From the NCBI GenBank assembly GCA_003554865.1, contig PWHJ01000011.1, positions 1 through 40,952 on the forward strand: a DNA stretch of 40,952 bases. Reading direction: 5' to 3'. The stretch comes from Bacteroidota bacterium. GTDB taxonomy: Bacteria > Bacteroidota > Bacteroidia > Bacteroidales > PUMT01. Position 1 is the stretch's first letter; each line of letters begins with the position of its first letter. The notes under the pieces are model-generated. The model ran no database searches and was not told the DNA's origin. It worked only from the letters and a program-made list of their open reading frames with translations. The position numbers were made by a program, and so were the translations under genes. Positions 8,932 through 19,100 of this stretch are shown here, piece by piece.

Positions 8932-9768
8932 ATGGATTTTACACCTGAAACATATAAAAGACTTTTAGAAGCACTGAAGGAAAAAGACTACGAGTTCAAA
9001 ACATTCGGAGAGTTCATGGACTCTCCGGGTCAAAGGAGTGTCGTATTGCGTCACGATGTGGACAAGCTGCCTGAAAATGCACTGCAAACAGCCGCAATAG
9101 AAAAGGAAGCAGGCATTAAGGGGACTTATTATTTCCGCACTGTCAAAGGTGCCTGGCAACCCGAAATTGCACGGAAGATTAGTCAAATGGGACATGAAAC
9201 GGGTTATCACTACGAAACGATCGAAACAGCTTTCAGGAAAATAAGCGGCAGGTTCCCGCTTTGTTTAAAAATTACAGGTAAAGGCAGATACAGCAAGGAG
9301 GAGCTTATCGATGCCGCATACGGGGAATTCAGAAAAAACCTTAAAAAAATGAGAGAGCATGTGCCGGTAACAACCGCAGCAATGCACGGCAGTCCGCTCT
9401 CCCCCTTCAACAATCTTCTTTTGTGGGAAAAATACGACTACCGTGAGCTTGGCATCACCGGGGAGCCCTATATGGACGTCGACTACTCAAAGGTCCTCTA
9501 CCTCACTGATACGGGACGAAGATGGAACAACACGGGTTTAAGCATCCGTGACAAGGTGAACCATGGGTACTATAAAGAGCTGATAAAAACTTTGCGTACA
9601 ACTCATCACCTGATAAGGGCAATAAAAGAAAACCGCCTTCCCGGGCTGGTCATAATAAATATACATCCGCAGCGGTGGACAAGCAATGTACTACCCTGGG
9701 TCAGGGAGCTGATATGGCAGAATACTAAAAACCTTGTGAAAAAAATGATCGTACTACGCTCCCGCTGA
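8932..9768 (+). CDS. NodB-like polysaccharide deacetylase family protein
   Basis: The protein has 278 residues from ATG 8932; an upstream in-frame TTG at 8890 is rejected because it sits in the promoter element. An RHDVD motif (residues 40-44) and GHETGYHYE (87-95) match the metal-binding Asp/His layout of the NodB/polysaccharide-deacetylase fold. Later conserved-looking pieces are AAMHGSP and NIHPQRW, which could supply further active-site His residues. Such proteins remove acyl groups from sugar polymers, but many bacterial members of this outlier type have no known substrate. No signal peptide is seen, so it may act in the cytoplasm, perhaps on a cell-surface sugar precursor. It is followed at once by a transporter relic and faces hldD. 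Confidence 0.7.
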   Translation: MDFTPETYKRLLEALKEKDYEFKTFGEFMDSPGQRSVVLRHDVDKLPENALQTAAIEKEAGIKGTYYFRTVKGAWQPEIARKISQMGHETGYHYETIETAFRKISGRFPLCLKITGKGRYSKEELIDAAYGEFRKNLKKMREHVPVTTAAMHGSPLSPFNNLLLWEKYDYRELGITGEPYMDVDYSKVLYLTDTGRRWNNTGLSIRDKVNHGYYKELIKTLRTTHHLIRAIKENRLPGLVIINIHPQRWTSNVLPWVRELIWQNTKNLVKKMIVLRSR

Positions 9769-9777
9769 CAAAAATTT

Positions 9778-9906
9778 ATCTGCTGGGGCTTCGGTTTCCT
9801 GAGGATGGAAACCAGCGGCTTTGTGGCACAGGCGTACGGGAAAAGGGATTTCAGGGAAAGTATGCTGACTCTCTCACGTGCCGCCCCCGACTACAACAGG
9901 CCTTAA
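9778..9906 (+). pseudogene. Relic of a MATE-family efflux transporter
   Basis: One frame reads CWGFGFLRMETSGFVAQAYG, then KRDFRE, then LSRA and a TAA at 9904-9906. The FGFLRMGTxGxxAQAxG block followed by a short acidic/basic segment and LxRA is a hallmark of the N-terminal third of DinF/NorM-type MATE transporters. Only about 40 of the usual 440-460 residues remain, with no start codon and no further transporter sequence on either side. It begins 10 nt after the deacetylase stop. I infer a remnant of a deleted gene. A nearby intact copy is not visible in the window. Confidence 0.7.
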
Positions 9907-9965
9907 CAAAGTGCTGCGGCCGGAAAAATAAGGTTTAATCCTTAACAGCCGGAGGGATATTTTCT

Positions 9966-10931
9966 TTAAAAATAGCTCTCCTTTGAAAGGTATTGTTTCA
10001 CGTATTTTTCCACTCCTTCCTCCAATGGTGTAAAGGGTTTGGTGTAACCTGCCGCCCGGAGCTTGCCGGTGTCGGCGCGGGTAAAGTACTGGTACTTGTC
10101 GCGTATATCTTCGGGTATGTCAATATATTCAATACAAGGCTCTTTCCCGGCTGCCCGGAATACACTTTTTGCAAGGTCATTGAATGTACGGGCTTCACCG
10201 GTGCCTACATTGTAAATTCCCGGCTTTTCCCTCTTGGTCATCATATAATATATTATATCTGTAACGTCGCCAACATAAACGAAGTCGCGCCTCTGCTCCC
10301 CGTCAGGGTAACCGGGCCGGTGAGAGCGGAAAAGCTTCATCCTGCCTGTGGCCATTATACTTTTGTAGGCATGAAAAACCACCGAGGCCATCCTGTTTTT
10401 GTGATACTCGTTGGGCCCGTAAACATTGAAGAATTTTAACCCTGCCCAGAACCATGGCTTGTTTTCCTGATCCAAAACCCATTTGTCAAATTCATTCTTA
10501 GAGCGGCCGTAAAGGTTCATCGGATTAAGCTCACCAACAATATCCTCATTGTCACTGTAGCCCATATCGCCTTTCCCGTACGTGGCGGCAGAAGAGGCAT
10601 ATATGAAGGGAAGGCCGTAATTGCAGCATACAGTCCACAGCTTTTTGGAATAATCCAGATTGAGGCGGTTCAGTATAGTTTCATCATTTTCGGCTGTATC
10701 TGTACGTGCACCGAGGTGAACAACAAACTGAACCAACCGGTGATTGGACTCAAGCCACTCCGGAAATTCATCACGGTGAACCTTGAGGGTGAATTTTTTG
10801 CCCGAGTAATTATCTTTTTTACCCGGAGATGAAAAATCATCAACAAGCACTATATCACTGAACCCTTCTTCATTTAGCCTGCCGGTCATATTGCTTCCAA
10901 TAAAACCGGCTGCACCTGTTATAACTATCAT
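9966..10931 (-). CDS. hldD: ADP-L-glycero-D-manno-heptose 6-epimerase
   Basis: This 321-residue short-chain epimerase has the Rossmann TGAAGFIG at residues 5-12, a VDDFSS stretch after strand two as in HldD, a YASSAATYG active-site segment, and the catalytic Y141-x3-K145 pair. KFFNVYGPNEYHK and RRDFVYVGDV are typical HldD blocks, and the length matches the family. It converts ADP-D-glycero- to ADP-L-glycero-D-manno-heptose for the LPS inner core, in the cytoplasm. The start is ATG 10931. It diverges from folE and converges with the deacetylase-family gene and MATE relic. Other heptose genes are not in the window. Confidence 0.93.
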   Translation of the reverse strand: MIVITGAAGFIGSNMTGRLNEEGFSDIVLVDDFSSPGKKDNYSGKKFTLKVHRDEFPEWLESNHRLVQFVVHLGARTDTAENDETILNRLNLDYSKKLWTVCCNYGLPFIYASSAATYGKGDMGYSDNEDIVGELNPMNLYGRSKNEFDKWVLDQENKPWFWAGLKFFNVYGPNEYHKNRMASVVFHAYKSIMATGRMKLFRSHRPGYPDGEQRRDFVYVGDVTDIIYYMMTKREKPGIYNVGTGEARTFNDLAKSVFRAAGKEPCIEYIDIPEDIRDKYQYFTRADTGKLRAAGYTKPFTPLEEGVEKYVKQYLSKESYF

Positions 10932-11010
10932 ATTGTGGTTTTATAGATGAGCGCTAATTTACAAAAAACATTGCCGGGAAATAAAATGTTATTTATTTTG
11001 CCGGATTTAG

Positions 11011-11018
11011 TAATTTTG
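11011..11018 (+). promoter_or_regulatory. -7 promoter element of folE
   Basis: TAATTTTG matches TAnnTTTG and lies 79 nt before the folE ATG, within the hldD/folE divergent region. The -33 part is not clear. Confidence 0.4.
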
Positions 11019-11097
11019 CCCTGCCGGTTAAATCTGTTCTGCTTCACGCTAATAGATTGCCGGGTCTGTCAAACTTTTTAATAATTTTTACCATATT

Positions 11098-11760
11098 ATG
11101 GGAAATAAGAAAAAATCAAAACTTGAGGTAAAAAATAACGGTGTTTCCACTAAAGAGGATTTCGGCTACTCCAAACTGGAGCAGTACCACCAGGAAACGA
11201 CCGAGAAGCTTGAACATCACTACAGGGAGATACTCAAGCTGCTGGGAGAGGATGTCAAGCGGGAAGGTCTTCAGGAAACACCGGTCAGGATCGCAAAAGC
11301 CATGCAATTTTTGACCCACGGGTATGATTTTGATCCGCGAAATATAATACGGGCTTCCAAGTTCAGGGAAGATTACCAGCAGATGGTACTTGTAAAGGAT
11401 ATAGAGATCTATTCCCTTTGCGAACACCATATGATACCTTTCTACGGAAAGGCGCATGTGGGGTATATACCTGACAAATATATAACGGGTTTGAGCAAAA
11501 TTGCCAGAGTAGTTGATGCCTACTCAAGAAGGCTGCAGGTGCAGGAGCGTATGACCACGGAGATCCGTGACTGCATTCAGGATACGCTTGACCCTATAGG
11601 GGTTGCGGTGGTTATTGAAGCCCACCACATGTGTATGCAAATGCGCGGTATACAGAAACAAAATTCGGTAACCACAACCTCGGCATTTACCGGTGCGTTT
11701 ATGAAGACCGAAAAGACCAGGGAGGAGTTTATACACCTGATCGGGACAAAGCTGCATTAA
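11098..11760 (+). CDS. folE: GTP cyclohydrolase I
   Basis: This 220-residue enzyme opens GTP to 7,8-dihydroneopterin triphosphate, the first step to folate and pterin cofactors. The zinc ligands are visible as C108 and H111 in [18 protein letters not shown] and C179 in [29 protein letters not shown] and the [12 protein letters not shown] tail are family signatures. A Lys-rich 25-residue N-terminal extension precedes the conserved helix, as in many members. ATG 11098 is the first start in frame. It is a stand-alone gene between the hldD divergence and fabD, with a 181-nt gap before fabD. Confidence 0.96.
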   Translation: MGNKKKSKLEVKNNGVSTKEDFGYSKLEQYHQETTEKLEHHYREILKLLGEDVKREGLQETPVRIAKAMQFLTHGYDFDPRNIIRASKFREDYQQMVLVKDIEIYSLCEHHMIPFYGKAHVGYIPDKYITGLSKIARVVDAYSRRLQVQERMTTEIRDCIQDTLDPIGVAVVIEAHHMCMQMRGIQKQNSVTTTSAFTGAFMKTEKTREEFIHLIGTKLH

Positions 11761-11782
11761 ACAAAGCTCTTTTACCACCGGT

Positions 11783-11799
11783 AAAACCTGCCGGTTTTT
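11783..11799 (+). terminator. Weak hairpin with T-run after folE
   Basis: AAAACC, loop TGCC, GGTTTT forms a 6-bp stem running into a T-run 23 nt after the folE stop. An alternative ACCGG/CCGGT pairing overlaps it. The stem is short, so the call is tentative. Confidence 0.35.
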
Positions 11800-11941
11800 C
11801 AGGTAAATTTTTGAAATATCAAAATAAACAAATAATTTGCAGCTTCTAATTACTGCATAATGATATGCCTTAAGCCGGCGCTGAAGTTTTTAATTTTAAC
11901 CGGCCTGAACTCAATAAAATATTAATTTCAATTCCAGTACA

Positions 11942-12826
11942 ATGAAAGCTTATGTTTTCCCCGGACAGGGGGCACAATTTCCGGGAATGGGAAAAGAGCT
12001 GTACGAAAATTTTTCCCTGGCCAAAGAGATGTTCAACCTGGCTGACGAAATACTGGGTTTCCGCATAACACAGCTCATGTTTAACGGAAGCGAAGAAGAC
12101 CTCAGACAAACCGGGGTAACCCAGCCTTCCATCTTCCTTCACTCTGTGATCCTGTCGAAAGTTATAGGTGATAAGTTTAACCCTCAAATGGTGGCCGGCC
12201 ATTCCCTGGGCGAATTTTCCTCGCTGGTTGCATCCGGTGCGCTCTCTTTTGAAGACGGACTGCGCCTTGTGCATGCACGGGCACAGGCAATGCAGAAGGC
12301 ATGCGAGGCTCAGCCTTCAACTATGGCTGCGGTAATCGGACTGGAAGATCATATTGTGGAGAATGTTTGCACTCAGCTGGAAGAAGTGGTTGTACCTGCA
12401 AATTACAATGCTCCCGGTCAAATAGTAATTTCCGGCTCAATGGAAGGGATCGAAGCGGCAACTGAAAAATTCAGGGAGCTGGGCGCGAAAAAAGTTATGA
12501 AGCTCAGAGTGGGAGGAGCATTCCACTCTCCACTTATGGAGCCGGCCAAAATAGAACTTGGCAAAGCAATTAAAAACACTACCTTCAGCAGTCCGGTATG
12601 TCCGGTTTACCAAAACGTTTCGGCAAAGCCTGTAACTGATCCTGAAAAAATAAAAGAAAATCTTGTGGCACAGCTCACCTCTCCGGTAAAATGGACACAA
12701 ACTGTTGAAAATATGCTTCACCACGGGGCATCTTCCTTTATTGAAGTTGGACCGGGCAACGTTTTGCAGGGACTGATTAAAAAAGTTGACAGAAAGGTGC
12801 CCACTGAAAGTGCATCAGCAGGATAA
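11942..12826 (+). CDS. fabD: Malonyl-CoA:ACP transacylase
   Basis: This 294-residue acyltransferase starts with the classic FPGQGAQFPGMG. It carries the nucleophile S88 in GHSLGEF and the catalytic H195 in GGAFHSPLM, with VGPGNVLQGL near the end. It loads malonyl groups onto acyl carrier protein for fatty-acid elongation in the cytoplasm. The length is close to that of E. coli FabD (309 residues). No other fab genes adjoin it here; it converges with the large minus-strand gene ending at 12990. No TAnnTTTG element is obvious in the 181-nt upstream gap. Confidence 0.95.
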   Translation: MKAYVFPGQGAQFPGMGKELYENFSLAKEMFNLADEILGFRITQLMFNGSEEDLRQTGVTQPSIFLHSVILSKVIGDKFNPQMVAGHSLGEFSSLVASGALSFEDGLRLVHARAQAMQKACEAQPSTMAAVIGLEDHIVENVCTQLEEVVVPANYNAPGQIVISGSMEGIEAATEKFRELGAKKVMKLRVGGAFHSPLMEPAKIELGKAIKNTTFSSPVCPVYQNVSAKPVTDPEKIKENLVAQLTSPVKWTQTVENMLHHGASSFIEVGPGNVLQGLIKKVDRKVPTESASAG

Positions 12827-12928
12827 GCTGACAATGGATTTAATTTTAAAAGTTAAGGCGCATTGGCTTCGCCGGTCTCAGGCAATAAGTAGGCCTCAAT
12901 TGAGCTAAAACTGAACTTTTGTCTGCCC

Positions 12929-12951
12929 GGGCAAGCCGGTAGCCTTTGCCC
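12929..12951. terminator. Hairpin between convergent genes
   Basis: GGGCAA (12929-12934) and TTGCCC (12946-12951) form a perfect 6-bp stem with an 11-nt loop, between the fabD stop and the stop of the opposing gene. Neither side has a strong T-run, so a terminator role is only a guess. Confidence 0.3.
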
Positions 12952-12989
12952 TCAGTGCCCAACTTCGTTTAGCGCAGCGGTGGCCTCAA

Positions 12990-15900
12990 CTACAAGGTGA
13001 AATCGTCATGTTTTCCGGGTTGATCACGCTTTACGGCATTGGGCTTAAAAATAACCCCTTTGTTGTTTTTCCCGTCAATCTGAATCTCCAGCGGATCCTT
13101 AAACCGTACATGGCGCACATGCTTGTCCTCGTAGTAAGTCTCCTGATTTTTGAGAAAATCAAGATCGTAATACCCGTCATCTAAATAGGGGTTGATGGTG
13201 AAATATCCAACCCTGAAAGATGTAAGATTCTGGAAAAAATGGGTGCCCTGACTGGGGTCAATCCTGTAATTTTCCAGCCCGGATTCAACTATCACCCTTG
13301 CCATAGATATCTGTCCCCACTTTATGGGTATACCCAGCCACGGATCTCTGGACCCCCATCTTCCGGGTCCGACCAGCACGTAATTCCTCCCCTCTTTGAC
13401 GAAACGATCATTGATCCTTTCTATCTCGCCGGCTATTTTATTGTTTTCCGATGGACTGAAATCGTCGGGCTTAACATATACTATGTCGCGTATATTGTTA
13501 ATTACACCGTTACCCAAAGCCTGATCGGAATAAATAATTGTATTGCCCAGTTCGATATTTCCCAGATCCAGGTCAACTTTCTGATCAGTCTGTACAATCG
13601 GTCTTATCTGCAAAAAATAGAACCTTTTGGGCTCACCCTTCGGCACATCCAGATTTACTGCAAATTCTATTTCAATGGGGTTGTTCATTTCACGCTGCCC
13701 TATTTCAAGAAGGGTCTGCAGCACTTCAGAAAGGGGAAAAGTATTGTGATTTAATATGTTCGAAAAGGTCACAATTTTTTTCCCCGGCCAGTCAACACCG
13801 TCGCGTATCATATTGTACTCAAAATCGTATGTTGAAGCAACATGCCTGAACGGAGGCTCATTAACGGCTTCACGGACATTGCGTTTCAAAATGTTCACAT
13901 CATCGTCAACCGATGGCACAAAACTCTCCACGTCAAGGTCAAGTGCATAGTATTTTTTCTGCGACTGGCGCAAAGCATCCTCAGGCGTTGAATGCTGAAG
14001 GAGCTTTTTGGGATATTTAGGGGAAAACCTCAGAGAGATACCCCCGTCTACAATAAGCTTACCCAGTCCGAAAGCTACATTTGCAATACCATCCTGGGGC
14101 TTTTCAGGGGCAATGGGATAAAAATTTATAGAGCGTGCCACACCCGACAGTGTCGGATAATACTTGCCGTTATTTGCCGACCCGCAAACCTCCTGCAATA
14201 CGATCCCCATCTTTTCCTCGTCGATAACATTGGATGTTGCAGTCATGTAAGCCTTACTTGTTTTAAAATAAACCGATGCGTAAACACACTTTATGGCATC
14301 GGTAAGCATCTTGATCATCAAGGTGCTGTCATCCACACGGGGTATCATATAGGTTGAGTAAATACCTGCAAAAGGCTGATAATGACTGTCTTCAAGGCGA
14401 CTTGATGAGCGTATAGCAACCGGCCTTTTCAGAACCGATATAAAAGCGTAAAGATCCTGATGGATCCGTCCGGGCAAACTTGCCCTGACAAATTCATCGA
14501 GTATCTTCTCATCGCTGGCATCTGACAATCCCACCCTGTAGAGGTCATTGTTCTCCATGAACTCATCAAATATGTCGGTTGACAAAACAACCGTACGGGG
14601 GATAGTTACCAGAACACCCGGGAACTTGTTGTAAATACTGTTCTTTTTAAGTATTGAATTAATAAATGCGAGACCGCGTGCCTTTCCCCCGATCGAACCG
14701 TCACCTATGCGCGAAAAAATCAGGTACTCGTCATATGTGTTTTTATCGAATTTTGCTATTACCCCCCTTCCTTTGTTTGAGCGGAAATTGGAAATGGCCG
14801 AAAAAAGGTATTGGCGAACCTCATCAAGAGATTCGAAATCCTCCAGACGCAAAAACTTGAACAATTGAGCAATCGGAAACAACGCCCTTGCATTGAGCCA
14901 CTTTGAAAAGTGATTCCTTCCGGCATGATAAGCAAGCGTGTCATCTGAAATGTTCAAAATAGCCTGCTGAAGGGTCTGCAGATCATTTGCCCTGCATACT
15001 TCCTTGAGAGTATATGGGTCGCGGAAAACAAACTCACCGAAAGAGAACTCCCTAATTATGAAGTTCCTCAACTCAATGGAAAGTGTTTTGGAGTATTTGT
15101 GTATAAACCCCGCCCCGAATTCATCGGCAACCTGTTCATATTCATTGTTGGATGACTGCAACAGGAAAGGCATATAGGGATCGTCATTCTTAACCTTCTG
15201 ACACAGCTTGACACCCGCCTGAGGATCGAGCTTTTTGTTTCTTTTGTAACTGATATCGGATATAACCCCGAGCAGGTTATATTTGTATTTTTCATATAAA
15301 GCAGCGGCATCTTCATAATTTGTGGCCAGCAGGATCTTCGGACGTCCTCTCATCCTGAGCATCTTCTGGTGCTCATTTAAGGCCTCCCTCATAAATTCGC
15401 GCGACTGCTTGAGGATTATCTTGTAAATGTTGGGCAGATAACTTGAAATATAACGGATCGAGTCTTCAACAAGAATTATGGTCTGAACCCCCACCGATTC
15501 CACATCATGATCCACGTTCATCCTGTCTTCTATAAGCTTTATTATGGCAAGCAATATGTCGGCATTGCCAAGCCAGCAAAAGACATAATCAATGGCGCTT
15601 GTATCCTCCCTCTTGATCTTCATTGATATTTCCCTGGAAAAATAAGTAAGCACAACAATGGGGATACCGGGATATTTTTCCTTCATCTCTCTTGCAAGCG
15701 AAAAGGTGTCAATATTCCCTACGCTGAGCATCAGTATTATCAGATCAATATTGTCATTTTCAAGCTTTCTGAAGGACTCCTCAGAACTGTTAGCTTTTAT
15801 AAAAATGGGGGGGTAGCGCAAATTAAGAGAAACATATTCATTGAATATCTGCTCGTCTATACGACCGTCCTCTTCAAGCATGAATGCATCATAATTGCTG

Positions 15901-16004
15901 CATACAAGCAGCACCTTATGGATACGCTTCTGCATCAACAGGTTGAAGGATGTATCATGAAACTCAAAAACGTCGATATCTTTCAATTGTTTAACTTCTT
16001 CCAT
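12990..16004 (-). CDS. Receiver-like / PEP-synthase ATP-binding domain protein (paralog 1)
   Basis: The protein has 1004 residues from ATG 16004. About residues 25-170 form a Rossmann-like domain (KVLLVCSNYDAF, IDLIILML, IPIVVLTYFS) resembling a degenerate response-regulator receiver. A second receiver-like domain follows to about 335, with ILVEDS, an insertion, RPKILLATNYEDA, VISDIS and a conserved Lys in FIHKYS. A PPDK_N-type ATP-binding domain spans about 430-800: GGKARGLAF (~438), VAIRSSSRLEDS (~526), EIEFAVN (~774) and FLQIRP (~795), so the usual Lys, Arg, Glu and Gln are present. The phospho-His swivel and PEP/pyruvate barrel of true PEP synthase are absent. The C-terminal 200 residues carry GPGRWGSRDPWLGIP (~877-891) and GTHFFQNLTS. 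I infer an ATP-dependent signalling or regulatory protein of unknown function. It is a tandem paralog of the next gene, 185 nt away. Confidence 0.75.
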   Translation of the reverse strand: MEEVKQLKDIDVFEFHDTSFNLLMQKRIHKVLLVCSNYDAFMLEEDGRIDEQIFNEYVSLNLRYPPIFIKANSSEESFRKLENDNIDLIILMLSVGNIDTFSLAREMKEKYPGIPIVVLTYFSREISMKIKREDTSAIDYVFCWLGNADILLAIIKLIEDRMNVDHDVESVGVQTIILVEDSIRYISSYLPNIYKIILKQSREFMREALNEHQKMLRMRGRPKILLATNYEDAAALYEKYKYNLLGVISDISYKRNKKLDPQAGVKLCQKVKNDDPYMPFLLQSSNNEYEQVADEFGAGFIHKYSKTLSIELRNFIIREFSFGEFVFRDPYTLKEVCRANDLQTLQQAILNISDDTLAYHAGRNHFSKWLNARALFPIAQLFKFLRLEDFESLDEVRQYLFSAISNFRSNKGRGVIAKFDKNTYDEYLIFSRIGDGSIGGKARGLAFINSILKKNSIYNKFPGVLVTIPRTVVLSTDIFDEFMENNDLYRVGLSDASDEKILDEFVRASLPGRIHQDLYAFISVLKRPVAIRSSSRLEDSHYQPFAGIYSTYMIPRVDDSTLMIKMLTDAIKCVYASVYFKTSKAYMTATSNVIDEEKMGIVLQEVCGSANNGKYYPTLSGVARSINFYPIAPEKPQDGIANVAFGLGKLIVDGGISLRFSPKYPKKLLQHSTPEDALRQSQKKYYALDLDVESFVPSVDDDVNILKRNVREAVNEPPFRHVASTYDFEYNMIRDGVDWPGKKIVTFSNILNHNTFPLSEVLQTLLEIGQREMNNPIEIEFAVNLDVPKGEPKRFYFLQIRPIVQTDQKVDLDLGNIELGNTIIYSDQALGNGVINNIRDIVYVKPDDFSPSENNKIAGEIERINDRFVKEGRNYVLVGPGRWGSRDPWLGIPIKWGQISMARVIVESGLENYRIDPSQGTHFFQNLTSFRVGYFTINPYLDDGYYDLDFLKNQETYYEDKHVRHVRFKDPLEIQIDGKNNKGVIFKPNAVKRDQPGKHDDFTL

Positions 16005-16189
16005 AACATTTAAAAATTATCTGTATAATTACCCAATCATCCCGCAAAGGACAAAATAATCATTATAAATATGCAGGGTCAGAGGATTAAAAAAACTGAA
16101 TTTATTTAACTTTAACATGAATTTAGCTTAACCTTAATTTAATATTATGTAAATTGCTGACTATTCTTAACGCGAATGCTTCAAAAAAA

Positions 16190-19100
16190 TCACATATTGT
16201 TTTGGGCTAATATTACAGCCATGCCTTTTTTCCCGTCCATGAGTATTTCAACAGGCTGTTTGAACCTAATGTGTTTTATATATTCGGTTTCAACTAACGT
16301 TTCCTGTTTTTTAAACGCGTCAAACCTGACAAAATCGCCGGGTGAGGTGTGGTTGACCGAAAGGTAGCCGACATTCATCGATGTCACGTTGTGAAAAAAG
16401 TGAGAGCCAAGCGATGCGTCCAAAGGAAAATCATCCATGCTCATTTCGACAATAACCTTTGCATTTGATATTTGAGGCCAAACAACCGGGATACCGATGA
16501 ACCTGTCTCTTGTCCCCCACCTGCCGGGCCCGATAAGCACATATTTACGATTTTCCTTCAGCATTTTAGAATTTCGCTCCTCTATCTGCGAGGCAATTTC
16601 AAGGGTTTTATGCTTATCGAAGCTCTCGGGTTTAACGAAAATAACATCCTTTATGTTGTCGATCCTGCCGTTTCCCATGCTTTTGCTGCTGCGAAGCAAA
16701 ATATTGTCACTTTCAAGCTTCCCGGTGTCAATACTGTAGTCGCTTTCACCCCCGACAAGGGGTTTAATCTGCAGAAGGTAAAACGAGGGTAACTTGTTTC
16801 TGTCACGCTTCAAATCGACCGCAAACTCTATTTCCACATCACTTCCAAGTGCCTCCTTTACCACATCCAGAATAATATTGAGTGTTTGGGGCAAAGGGAC
16901 ATAATCATATTTAAGAATATTGGCAAAGTTTACTATACGAAGCCCCCGGTCATCCAGGCCATGAATTATGCGCTCATTTTCAATGTCATACACCGAAGCA
17001 CAATGTTTTAGTGTTCCGTCCTTTTCAGCTTCAGATACATCGCATCTTATCAGCCCGGCATCTTCACCCTCAAGCAGATTGACCTTCTTTTTCTCCATAT
17101 TTACCGCATAAAACTGAACCTGTGAATTTTTATACTGGTCTTTGGGTGTGCTTATATCCAGTTTGGGATGGGCAGGTGAAAAACGGTATGCTTTTTCGCC
17201 TTCAACAACATACTGACCCAGTCCGACCGCCATCACAGCATAACCTTCATCCGGTTTCATGTGCGAGACAGGATAAAAATTCCGGGATTGTGCCGTACCG
17301 CTGATATGCGGATAAAACCGGCCGTCAAACCTGTTGCCGGCAACCTCCTGTAATACGATTGCCATTTTTTCCTCTTCTATCTTATAATTGATGGCCTCAA
17401 AATATGTTCGGGCACTGTCAGAAAAGATTGAAGCATAAACCAGTTTGATAGCATCTGTAAGTTGCTTAAACCTCTCGTCAAAAGAGGAATGGTTGTTTGG
17501 CAAGAGATATGTTTCAAATATCCCCGAGAAAGGATGCATCAAAGAATCTTCAAGCAGGCTTGAAGATCGCACGGCAATGGGCGCGGTGATCTTTTTAAGA
17601 TATACTTTAAGTCTTTTTACCAGGTTGTAGCTTAGCTCGCTTTGCAGAAAAAGTTTTTTAACATCCTCATAATCGAGTCCGTTATACACTTTGTCATGCA
17701 GCTTGTTCTTCTCCAGAAATATGTCAAATTCGTCAGTTCCAATTATTACTGTACGCGGGGTCCTGATCTCCAATCCGTCTACCTGCTCGGAAAAACGGAA
17801 ATTATATATCAAATTGTTGATAAAGGCAAGTCCCCTGCCCTTTCCTCCAAGTGAGCCGGATGCAAAACTTACAATATTTGACTCCTCCAGTATTGCACTC
17901 TCCTCAAAATTGACAATCTTGCCCATATCCTGTTCCTTACGGTGCTTCCTGATAATATCTATCAGGAACTGGCGCATTTCTTCGGGGTTTTTGAAATCCG
18001 ATACCCGCAAAGGGTTGATTATTTTTGCGATCTTTACCTCACCCCTTGCCATAAGCCAAAGGGAAAAATGGTTCTTTACCCCGTGATAAACAAGAGACTC
18101 TTCAGGGACAGTTTTAAGGTATGACTCAAACTCCCTCATTGACTTGGCAACAGCTATCTGTCTCCCTTGGTTGTCACGGTAGATGAAATGGCCGAAACCA
18201 AGATAGTAATTTATAAAGCTTTTAAGATCCTGCAAAAGTGTCTCGGAATTCTTGTTTATAAAAATCGACTTCAGCTGATGGGCAATCTTTGAGTTTTCCG
18301 GCTCGGAAGACTGAAGAACCGTGGGGAGGTTATCTATCTGTGACTTAACATAACTCAGCAGCTCTACGCCTGCATTCGGATCGGGCTTGCCATCCCTTGG
18401 GAACCTTACATCTGAAATAACACACAGCATGTATTCCTGATACCTGTTGAAAATATTAATGGCGCTTTCGAAATCGGTTGCCAGCAGTATCTTGGGTCGT
18501 CCTCTGAGTTTGAGTACCTTATAGAGCTCATCGGTATTCACATCTTCAATAAGATGCTTGGTCTGCTCCAGAACTATCGAGTAAACCATTGGCAAATAGC
18601 GGGAGTAATATTTGGGTGCATCCTCAACAAGGAGAATAATCTTTGTAAAACCCTTGGCAGTATCATTTTCCACATTAACCTTATCCTCCAGCATTTTTAC
18701 CATTGCAAAAAATATCTTGGAATCGCCGTTCCAGACAAAAACATTGTCAATATTGTCAAGCTTCCTTTTGTCCCTGTTAAAAATTTCCATGTCATTGTTA
18801 TTGTTCAGCAACAAAAAGACAGGTATGTAGGGATACTCGCTTTTGATCTTTTCGCTCAGAAGAATCGGGGTTTTCTTATCAACCCCCATCATAACAATAA
18901 CCAGGTCATAATGCTTGGAATGAAGTTCGCTGAAAGCTTCTTCAATTGTTGAAACACCTGTAACGCGCGGCAGGGAAGTGAGGTTCAGCTCATGATACTG
19001 TCCCAGCATATGATCCGAAAACCTTCCGTCCTTTTCAATGCTGTAGGCATCGTAAAGTGTTGCAACCAAAAGTATTTCCTTCACCTTGAATGGCATCAGG

